A stretch of 64,000 bases of DNA, taken from assembly GCA_032622095.1 (NCBI GenBank), contig CP136065.1, positions 247,379,474 through 247,443,473 of the forward strand, written 5' to 3'. The stretch comes from Siphonodentalium dalli. Its lineage: Eukaryota > Mollusca > Scaphopoda > Gadilida > Siphonodentaliidae. A program made the position numbers and the translations under genes. Of this stretch, positions 10,125 to 22,100 are shown piece after piece. The first letter of the stretch is position 1; every line of letters starts with the position of its first letter. The notes under the pieces were generated by a model. That model made no database searches, was not told the DNA's origin, and saw only the letters and a program-made list of their open reading frames with translations.

Positions 10125-13100
10125 GTCAGTATTTATACCATTACCTCCCCCTCCTCAGTCGAGCCATCTGTCCGTGGGTGTCATCTCGGTCAGTATTTAT
10201 ACCCCTCCCTCCCCTCCTCAGTCTGTCCGTGGATGCAGATTTGTTCGAGCTTGTATTCCTACCCCGAGAGTAGTATATAAATTTGTTCATTGTGGATGAA
10301 TGTGCCCTCTTGTTCTCAACTCATGCCGTCAATTTAACCCTTTCTGTACTAAATACTCATTGATGAGTAGTTACCAAAGGAAATGTTCAGATAATAAGTT
10401 CAACAAACGACCACAGTAATAGTTAATAATAATTAGTAGTAATCCTCCTGCTCTTGTATTTTCTTATTGTCTGCTCATATTTCCTGAACATCCTCTCCAA
10501 GTATAGTAGGCCATTCCAATATAATGGATGGGAGGGAAGGGAGTATATTTTAGCACCCGTAAATTTAAAGTTATGGATGATGACGGGTGCAATTGCACTC
10601 ACACCGGTCTCCTGTGAAGCACTGTGTAGAAAGGGTTAATGCCAGGAGGTGATCGTCTCTATTGTAGCATATCAATGTCTATTTTTCTCTTTTTGACACA
10701 GCTGTCGGGCATGCCATCGATTTAATGTTGCCTTCAACCATGTCACACAGAACCAAGAAAATATGTGCCACAGATCAGAACTTACTGGACCAGAATCTAA
10801 AATCTGCTGCATCAAAAGTGAAAACTGCTCTTAAGGCGAGGTGTGTAAGGCTTAAAAAATGTACCTGTGTTTTCAGTAACAGATCAAAAATATTTTGGGT
10901 AGGTAGGTAGGATTTTTTTTTTTTTTGTCAGTAGAAAATTGGGATAAATTATGGCCATATTCAGGGTTTCCGTTAGTGGTTGGGGCAGCATGCTGTTAAA
11001 ATTGTTAAATTCACACTTTATGCACATCGATATGCATGCCATTGTTTATGATACAGCATACATCAGTCCTGAAATCCTTGGAATACAGTTATAGTCATGT
11101 GCGACTATCAAATTAATAAACACTATTATATTTGTTTACAGTAATCGAGTAGTGTATCTTCAGTAGTAATTATTCATTTTATTGTTGGTGTCAAGGTCTC
11201 TGCTTACTCCATGTCATGTGTTAAACTAAGTGATATATAGTTATACCCCCACTTTCGAAGAAAATGGGGGGTATACTGGATTGACTGCGTCTGTCCGTCT
11301 GTCACGCTTTCTCTGTCCGTTCGTCCATCCGTCCGTCCGTCCGACCTCATAACTCGAACAACTATGAACCGGTTTCAATAATTTTTGGTATGCAAGCTCC
11401 TTAGGACTGCCTCTCCACATGATGCTTTTTTTTTAAAGTTACACTTCATTTTCGACTTATTTTGACTTATAAATTCTGTCCGACTTAATAACTTTAACAA
11501 ATATGAACCAATTTGAACAATTTTTTCTGTAAAAGCTTCTTGTGACACCATATCGATATTATTAGTCCGAATTTTTCTTTAAAGTTAAAAATCGTTTTTG
11601 TTGGGTTTACGGATAATGCGGGTTGAATTTGCCATGGTGGGGGTATGCTAGCACTCGAGTGCACACCTCTTGTTTTGATTTTCGTTAGTTGAGAATGATG
11701 TCAGTTGCCAACGTTTGAAGTGAACTCTGTCTTGGTTCTTTGTTTCATGTTCGATAATGTCTCAGCTTTTATAACAAATAAGTGAACAATAATTAGAATG
11801 ATATCCGATGGTCAGCTATGATTTTTCGCCATCCAGTGCTTGCCCCAATTCGATTCGGTTTCGATGCCAATGTCAACATTGGACACCGACTTGATTCGAG
11901 ATTTGATTCGGTTGCCGAATTTCTGATTCGCAGGGCCCTTACTGGTTGGGTTTTATTTAGTGGCAGTTACACAGGTGATGTAGGCATTAATATGTGTATT
12001 AGGGTGGGGAATGTGGAAAGGGACCCTAAAAGGGGGCCTTTGCCCCTATAGCGGAAACCCTGCATGTTATACATTAATTTAATATATAGCTAGAACAGGG
12101 AGATGAATTTGCTGGGAATTATGACTGAAAACAGCTAGTATTACTTCGACCGAGTGACATAGATTAAACAGTGATTATTAGACATTATGAATTTCACACC
12201 ATTTACATTAGTAACAATCGACCGAGTATCTATGTATCACTTATTGTGATTGGTCAACAGCTATTGACGAATCAAATTGCATGTAACATATCTGAAGTCG
12301 GCTGAAAAGTCAGCTTGTTACCAATGAATTATGACCAGATGGAAATGTGAATTCAACTATAAATGGATATCTAATCCCGAATACTCTGCGATGCTACTCG
12401 GAGTAGCGGAGAACAAACCAAGGCAAAGTGTTTATTCTGACTCATGAATATAGACCTCTCTGTCATGGGGGAGCACACCACATAAAGCTATATTAACCCT
12501 TTACCCAACAGAAGGGCCCTCTACCAATGCATTCTCTTATATATGCGAGTCGACCATAGGTCGCCTCGCATATATAAGAGAATGCATTGGCTTAACACAT
12601 TAAAAATTATAAAATTGTTAAAGAATGTAAGAAAAAATGGTAAAAAGTGTTAAAAAAAGATTTTTTTTAGGCCAATGCATTCTCTTATATATGCGAGACG
12701 ACCTATGGTCGACTCGCATATATAAGAGAATGCATTGGCACAGGGCTAACTGTAACTATCACAATGTGGTCAAGGAGCCGGTTCCAATGATATCCATATT
12801 TGTATGGTTCTATTGAGACAGACCGAAGATATTTTAGGCTGTTGAAGCTTTATTTGGCCGGTTTGTTGGGTAAAGGGTTAAAGGGGACAAACACAAAAAG
12901 AGCTTCATTATCATTGACATTTCATTTCAGGTTTTCAATTCTGATGGATGATCTGTTTGAAGAGGCATTAGCATACGTCTGTTGGGCGAGAGGCAATATC
13001 AGCCAAGCATCGGATATGTTGGTGAAGATCGCTCACAAACAAGAACTTTGTGAGTTTATATACAGCTGTTAGACAACACATAGTTACATTGTGTATTTCA

Positions 13101-16100
13101 TTGCCATTGAACGAATCAAATGCCATGATAAGTGTAATGAATAGGCGGAATGCAGAACATGTCTTAACCCTTTACCCAACAAAACAGCCAAAAACGCCTA
13201 AATAAAGCTTCAACAGCCTAAAATATCTTCGGTCTGTCTCAATAACACCATACAAATATGGATATCATTGGAACTGGTTCATTGACCGCATTGTGATGGT
13301 TACAGTTATGCCCTGTACCAATGCATTCTCTTATATATGCGAGTCGACCATAGGTCGCCTCGCATATATAAGAGAATGCATTGGCCTAAAAAAATTCTTT
13401 TTTTTAACACTTTTTACCATTTTTTCTTACATTCTTTAACAATTTTATAATTTTTCTTATATTTTTTAACAATTTTTATAATATTTTTCTACATTCTTTG
13501 ACAATTTTATCATTTTTAATATGTGTTAAGCCAATGCATTCTCTTATATATTTCTCATATATAAGAGAATGCATTGGCACAGGGCCGTTCTGTTGGGTAA
13601 AGGGTTAACCCTATAATGACTGGAGCTTCCTGAAATTTTGCAAAAACCTTGTGCCAATGTATTCTCTTATATATGAGAGTCTCCCATAGGGAGCCTCGCA
13701 TATATAAGAGAATTCATTGGCCTAACAATATTTACCTTGACCTTGTAAGCCAGTGCATTCTCATATATGCGAGGCTCCCTACTCTTGGGATCCAAATAAG
13801 TATACCCGTATGTTTATTATTTTTTTGGAAAAGTTGCTGCCCTGTATGGTGCTTATTTGGGTCTGTATGTTTATTTAAAAAGTGGGATTTTCAAGAAATT
13901 TATAATACAGGCCTATCAGAATTGTTGGAGCCTTTATTCAGATCAGGAACAGATAGTCCAAACATGTTGCTGGAAGTCTCTTGGGTAACTCCTATGACAA
14001 CAAACAGTGCAAAAATTTAGAAATATATATGATTGACCTTATAGCATTTCAGATAGTCTTGCTTCCATGTTGGAAATTGCCACCCTGTACTGTTATTCCG
14101 CCCCGTACTCTTATTTGATTTAGCAGAATTGTCCACCCTGTACTCTTATTCCGCACCGTATGCTTATTTGGACCCCGAGAGTATGGGAGACTTCCATATA
14201 TAAGAGAATGCACCAGCGCAGCTCCCATCATGAAAGGGTTAATCAAGTATCTTTCATCAAATTGCGGAAGGCATAACACACACGATCCAATGGAGCTTTC
14301 CACAAATATTGAATAGTGGGAGGAGCTTACTGTTGCTAGGAGACAAAGCATTTGCAGAAATTGTTAATTAGTTTTGCCTTATGCTATAATAGACCAGAGA
14401 ACATACTTGCTTTTCACCTTTAATTGTAAAAATAATGATAAGTGTCAAGTATTTACATTTGTACACATATGACAATATTTTCTCTCTATAATTTGCATCA
14501 ATCTGACTTAGTGACCCGTCCGAAAAATAGGAATGGCCATGTTGGATGCCATATTGTCTGGGGGTCTCTGCGGCCACTTAGAATTCTTGTTAACATGTGA
14601 AAAAATTAGAGGAGACCTTATGGAAGAAAATTAGGTGAAGTTGAGTCCTGGGGGGGGGGGGGGGGGCGTGTGCAAGGGTCCTGGACTAATTTAATTATTC
14701 TATTTATTCAATCTTTTTATAGATCTAGATAAAGTGTCTGTAGTCTGCATATAATAGATAGTCTATTTATTGTCTATTTATAGACTTAGAAAAAGCTTTG
14801 CTGCTATCAGAGATTGGTCGAATGTACGCTCAGTTTGATGACCCTCAGCTGGCGATAAAGTTCTTCCGTCTGGCCTCGGAAGCTGCACATGAATATGGTC
14901 AAACTGATACAGATAAAGATTTCAATGATGTTAATCATCAAATGTTACATCTGATGGCGAATGTCCATGATCAGGGGTTAGTGGCAAAATAGCTAATTAA
15001 TAATTAACCCTTCTAATACTGGAGCTTCCTGAAATTTTGGGAAAATCGTGTGCCAAGGCATTCTCTTATATATGCGAGCCTCACATATATAAGAGAATAC
15101 ATTGGCCTAACAATATTTAGCTTGACCTTGTAAGCCAGAGCATTATATGTATGTGAGGCTCCCTATTGGAAACTCTTATATATAGAAGAATACACTGGCA
15201 GCTTGATGGTTTGTGACAATTAAGTTAAATAGATATGGCTCCAAATCGACCCCCAAATTATGTATATATAATTTGGTATGAGGTATCTCAAACATACATA
15301 CGAAGAAAATTTCCAAACAAGATAGTCGATATCTTGCTAAAAAATACATGTTTTGTTTCTTTTATTTCTGATAAATTTGAGATTGTTACTTTGTGTAGGA
15401 TTTAATTTTTTAATCAGTAGTCACATAAAAAATGCACATGTAGACCATAGGAAGAACATCTACAGCTGTCTTCATTCTGAAACGTTTATAGTACTAAATA
15501 ATTTTGTTGATTAAAACAATGAGAAAGCAGTGTGTGAAGTTTTTTAATTGTTTCGTGTTAAGATAATGCAATATACCTTTTCGTGAAGTCATGCATTATT
15601 TCGTTTCTGATTACATAATTGCAATGAATAGAAATGTCGCAATATTTTATCGTGAGTTTGGGACTCGATCACCTTGTTCGAAGTTGTATACATTTTATGA
15701 CTTCAATTTGTTTTTCTGGGACATATAATGCTCGTAGAAAGGTAGTTCAGGTATTTATCAAACTATTTCGATACTGGGAAAAATTCAAAAGCGAATATAT
15801 TAAGGTGGAATTTAGAGCGCAAACTGTCATATGGTTTAATAAAAAAAAAGGGTTAAATAGTGATGTTAATTTTTAAATCTCAAGCATTTGTGCCAAGTTG
15901 TAAAAAGTTTGTGACTTTTTACTTAAAGTGATGTGAAACATTCCAGTATGGTGATCAAATAGAAATAGAGAATATTCTTGTTCAAAGTAGTAATTTTTTC
16001 AGATATTATATCCAAATTGGCAACACACACCGTTATTCCCATATAATAATTAAATGCAGTGACTACAGACGGCAAAACCATTTTCCTTAGTTTATTGCCG

Positions 16101-19100
16101 ATAGATGCGTCCCGAATCAAGTAGTAAATATTTACAATTGAGTGTAGTTCAGACGATGATTTTTATGGAGTGGTATGGCCGATTTGTTTGAGAGTTTCGG
16201 CGATGTTAGTAGAGTGTTACATTTCTGCAGTTGACATAGCGCCTAAATACTAACTTATCAGTTTCACACACCCGAACAAGTACATATTATGTCTTTAAAA
16301 AACTTAATTTTGCTTTATAAAAAAATCTGTTAACAAAGGAACCTGGTCATACTTTTTATGAAGCTCTGGTGTTTTGATGACATGTTTAGGGAGAATTAAT
16401 TTCTCCGAGAGAGTTTGCTTAAGAAAGAGTCATCCCTTTAATTAATCTGAGACAATGTTAGAATGTTCACCCTAAATAAAATGCTGTTTTAACCCTTTAC
16501 CCAACAAACCGGCCAAAACCGGCCAAATAAAGCTTCAACAGCCTAAAATATCTTCGGTCTGTCTCAATAAAACCATACAAATATGGATATCATTGGAACC
16601 GGCTCATTGACCACATTGTGATGGTTACAGTTATGCCCTGTGCCAATGCATTCTCTTATATATGCGAGTCAACCATAGGTCGCCTCGCATATATAAGAGA
16701 ATGCATTGGCCTAAAAAAAATCTTTTTTTAACACTTTTTACCATTTTTTCTTACATTCTTTAACAATTTTATAATTTTTAATGTGTTAAGCCAATGCATT
16801 CTCTTATATATGCGAGGCGACCTATGGTCGACTCGCATATATAAGAGAATGCATTGGCACAGGGCCCTTCTGTTGGGTAAAGGGTTAATCACTGGAAATG
16901 ACAGTGTTTGTAGTGATCATGTTTTTACTCCAGGTTGATGACTGAAACCAAATGCAGGGAATCTAAAGCGCTGTGGTCGTCAGTAATTAACAGCGGCTAC
17001 AAACAAATAAGTACCCCCTCATACCTCGCGGCATTCGATGCTCTTCTGTGCTTCCATTCTGGGACATTCCCTGGTAAGTTAGAGTTACCTCTCTTCATGT
17101 GCTTCCATTCTGTGACATTGCCCGTTGACTTAGTGTTAGCTCCCTAGCTGTTCTTCCATTCTGGGACATTCTCTGCTAAGTTAGAGTTACCTCCCCTCCT
17201 GTGCTTCCATGCTGGGATATTCCCTGGTGATACCTCACTTACTGTGCTTCCATGCATGGGATATTCCATGGTGAATTAGAATTACCTCCCTTACTGTGCT
17301 TCCATGCTGGGATATTCTCTGGTGATATAGAATTACCTCCCTTACTGTGCTTCCTGCTGGGATATTCCCTGGTGATACCTCACTTACTGTGCTTCCATGC
17401 TGGGATATTCCCTGGTGATACCTCACTTACTGTGCATTCCATGCATTGGATATTCCATGGTGATTTAGAATTACCTCCCTTACTGTGCTTCCATGCTGGG
17501 ATATTCTCTGGTGATTTAGAATTACCTCCCTTACTGTTAATCACTTGAAACTTCCATGATGAGGCATTCCTTGGTGGGTTACCTGGTGGTCTTTAAACTT
17601 TTAATCGACTGATCAACATTGGCACGTTTGTTAAATAAGTCAACCCTGATATCCATCCGTCGATTGGTCGAAACAAATTCCTAACTTTGGCTGCTGATTG
17701 CCGTAATCATCAGAAATTTAGAATTACCTGTGCACAGAAGCACAGTAAGGGAGGTAATTCTAAATTCATTCCACTGGATTTCTTGTGATATAAATACTAT
17801 TTTCAAAGCTTGTTTAGAGTAATCAGACAAAAACTTAAGAACAAGATTTAAAAAAATGGCACCCCAAAAGGCATACCCATGTTAGATATGTTTATGAATG
17901 GAAAATCAGGAATTGGGTTCCAACTAATGGACATGTAATCAATTAATCAATTAACCCTTTACCCAACAAACTGGCCAAAACCGGCCAAATAAAGCTTCAA
18001 CAGCCTAAAATATCTCCGGTCTGTCTCAATAGAACCATACAAATATGGATATCATTGGAACCGGCTCCTTGACCACATTGTGATAGTTACAGTTATGCCC
18101 TGTGCCAATGCATTCTCTTATATATGTGAGTCGACCATAGGTCGCCTCGCATATATAAGAGAATGCGGCCGTTCTGTTGGGTAAAGGGTTAATCACTTGA
18201 AATGACAGTGTTTGTAGTGATCATGTTTTTGCTCCAGGTTGATGACTGAAACCAAATGCAGGGAATCTAAAGCGCTGTGGTCGTCAGTAATTAACAGCGG
18301 CTACAAACAAATAAGTACCCCCTCATACCTCCCGGTGAGCTAGAATAATGAAATTTGGAATAGATTGTCTTCATTTAATTCAAGTTAAAATAATTAAATA
18401 TAGATTGTATGTAAAATATGCTGAAATTTAGCATAGAGTATCTGCATATAAATACAGATTACACCAAAATTCAGCTAGATTGCCTACATATAAAGTACGC
18501 TTACATTTAGCACAGTGTATTTAGTTCTACTGTAGATATAGACAAATTATATAATCTTTACATCTATTACAGGAGGTGATATGGATTGGCTGAAGGAAGC
18601 TGAGGAAAAACTGAATAAAGCTGTTAATAAGAAATATCACCTGAATCTGCATTTGTCTTTCATTCTCGCATGGCTCGGGAAGACAGAAGAATCAAAACTA
18701 GCACTTTGTAAACTATCTTATGGGTAAGGTATCTGAAGGCCTTAAATCTGAGATGTTCTTGATACTTTCATGCCTCGCGACGACAGAAGAATAATGACTA
18801 GCATTGCTCAACCTTTCTTAAGCCAACCGCACATGTTGCGATATATATTGTGGTGACTCATGCCGGTGCCGGTTATGATCGTAATGTGTGCAGTATGAAG
18901 TCATACAATTTTTCCGCCAAGGAGAAGCCCTCAACTGAACTATATGGATTACGTCTCCGGCCTTGTGTCAATCAGGAGGGTTAAAATTTTATTGCTGTGC
19001 CGATCCCACTCACACCCGTGTCCGGATTAGTCTCGCATGAATACACCCGCATTCTATCTATTGTCTAGTCAGTTTTTATTCCTCCTCGCCAGGACAGGAT

Positions 19101-22100
19101 CGTTTCTATTTTCTCAAGGTTGTATCTTTCTGTGTTGCGAGTTTATCGACTCAATATTTATTGTTGATATTACAAACTTGCAATTTATTGTACCCGATAG
19201 TTAATTAATATTTCTCACATCCAAAACGGGAACTTTTTTCGTTTCACTGTATCCGTAATTTGTTTCCGTGTTTTCTGTTTTCCTCAAGACGGCTTTATCT
19301 TCCAACAATTGGAATTAAGATGGCCATCTTGACAATGACTAAAGAAGCACATAGCTTACTTGTGGCAAAACCACATAGTGCATATTGTGCCACACATACG
19401 GCGTGATGACTATCATGACTTACAATTGAGGACGCAATGTAGTACGGTATGCGATATCTCCTAATTTCGTGCTACACGTGTTTCACTTTACATAAGTTTC
19501 CGTCGACTCGCTTCGGTTATTTCGTAAGTTCCGTTGCTTTGTATCCTAATGTATACTGCCAAATCATACATGGCACTGCTCTGTTAATTCGCAGAAAGTT
19601 GCACAGGACAGCCATATCCTCCTTTGTAATACTTTACATGAATAAATACGAAAGATAGTACTGCATGTTATCACTATCAGATGACAATTCACATTTCTTT
19701 CGACTGAGCGATCTGTAACATTGTTTTAACGATCAATACCTGCGAATCTACACCCGCCAGTATGTATGAGCGCGTGGTCTTGTTAGACACATGGCAAATG
19801 TAATAACACATTACATCGACTTCAAGGTATTTAGAAAATTCTGCCTTGTCTATCACGATTAAATATCATATAACTCATTGTATCATCAGTACAATAGTTA
19901 CTAACACTCCGTAACAGGGGGATGGTATTCGTTATCACATATATAACCACACTTCAAATTGATGTGTTGTCTGACGTTCTAAATATTGTGTTGCATTCTT
20001 TACATCCATGTATGTACAGTTTGGGTTACTACGAACTATTGTTCACCAACTGCAATGAAGTGAAAACTTTGTAGCCTGACACTAAGCCATCTTACTGTAG
20101 GCTCTAATATGCCTCGGCATGGGCGAGCTTGCAATAATGTATTGCACGCCGTAATAGTTCCATACATTGTACATGACAATCATATGGTATCAGGGCCTCA
20201 TGTATGCTGTCAGAACTGACTACTAGTATGCTTACATATGGTGCACAGTTTTCATCCCAATACTGACATACTTTGCGGTTTCCTCAGTGAATGATAACGG
20301 CAAACAGCGAAATAGAAAGAATACATATTGTCACGTGCTCCAGATTCACTGCCAATAGTCTTTCCAGTAGAGACCATCACTTGGCTCACTAACTTCTATT
20401 TCCACATATATCAAAACGATATTCTGCCAAATAGCTTTCACTCGTGTATGATGCGCAGTTACATGCAACACATTTATATTGCGCAGAATATCAGAAAGGA
20501 CTGCATTTGTATTGTTACATGTCTAAAGCGAGCTTACATGCGCAGCGTTTATATTGCGCACATCTACTGCCAATATATTTCCGAAACCGGCCAAGACATG
20601 GCTCTTCGTCTATTGTCACATATCCACTGATTATGTGACAAAACGATTCGATACAATCATGACGAAAATGAAGGCATTCGTATCTTCACGTCCGCTGTAA
20701 GCGCACTTTCCTAACGGAAACCGCCTAGTTCTTGCCTATGTGCATTCGGAACTCATCGTCCTCATATACGAGAAAAGACAGTATCTTACCTGTCATAGCA
20801 GGTAAGATCACGTGGCCAGGGGTATAACGTGATTTTATATTAACCTTACTTTATACTCAATAACCTAGGTTGTATTGTGTTATGTATATTAACCTTGCTT
20901 TGTTATAACTAACAGCATGTCTTGCAGTCGAACATGATTCGAATTTGATGGCCACACACCGTGCAGGTTGCTCATTCACGGGTGTATTACTTGTTATAGT
21001 TGGGTAAGGGCATATTAGTCAATGATTACCTACTTTGAGCAACCGTACCAGTCTTTACCTCGGGCAGGACCAGTTCTGGCCCCCCAGGTCCTGCTACGGC
21101 AGTGTGAACCAATGGTAGGCGGGTGCTGCAAGTGGTTGATTCGGGAAACCAATCTTCACGGGCGATTGCTCCGGCACCTTTCTCTCAGGTGCCTAATGGT
21201 AGTGGCAATACGATTATTAAATTTCGAAAAATTTCACATCGATATACTATTATTCCACATAGAGTGAAATTTCCATCAGTATTTTGATTTCGGTCTGGAT
21301 TCCTGCCACGAAGATCTGTTTATAGGCCACCACAATTATTGGGCACCTGGGAGTAGCCTTTGGCGGCTGTTCTGGGTGGGGAAGACTCGTTGTCACGTGA
21401 CGCTCTTGCTCTCATAGACATAGCGCACCAGCCAAATGGCCTTCTGACTCTTCCCCATGGTGCAGTGGCCCACATCATTACAAGATGGGGTCCAGTCGAT
21501 CCCCTGGAATCGTAATACCTTCGGGATACATCCGGGCCTGCTCCTCCGCCGTCATGTGATCATAGTGGTATGTCATCGACATTTATTCCAGTTTGGTCAG
21601 GACCACCTGCATTTGGGGGATTCCATGGAGGGGGCTTCCTCTGATCAAATGGCTCATCAGAACTTATTCCCTCTGGCCTTGGGGGCGCAGCTTGATGATG
21701 CCCCAGAATTTGAGGGGGTGACCTTGGACAGGACATAGCTACTTATCCCAAATGCAAGGGCATTTGTCTTGCGTCGAACCATTTCAGAGTAGGCCTCTTC
21801 CACAGTCTGGTATCCCAACCTGATGCAGCCAATTCTGTTAGCTGGCGTCGATCTTGACATGCTTCTCTGCATCGCGTGGCGTCGGCAGGTTTGACGACGA
21901 TGAGCAAGAATCGCGGGTCGACAGTGGGTCACCAGGCACACTGTCGGACGAGGATTCTGATGTTCCGCTGGTAAGTGATTTTGTACAGGATGAGGATACA
22001 GGTTGATATCTTATATTGCTTCATTTAATTCAACAATTTGCGATAAGTACAAGTATTTATCTCAGTCAGGAAAGATCCAGCACTGTAGCCTTTGGAGGAT

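Noticed and set aside
20328-20638. Possible tyrosine recombinase fragment inside DIRS-like element 1
   Set aside because: The two overlapping frames show no convincing R…HxxR…Y arrangement, and the repeated TTATATTGCGCA motif explains the pattern better.
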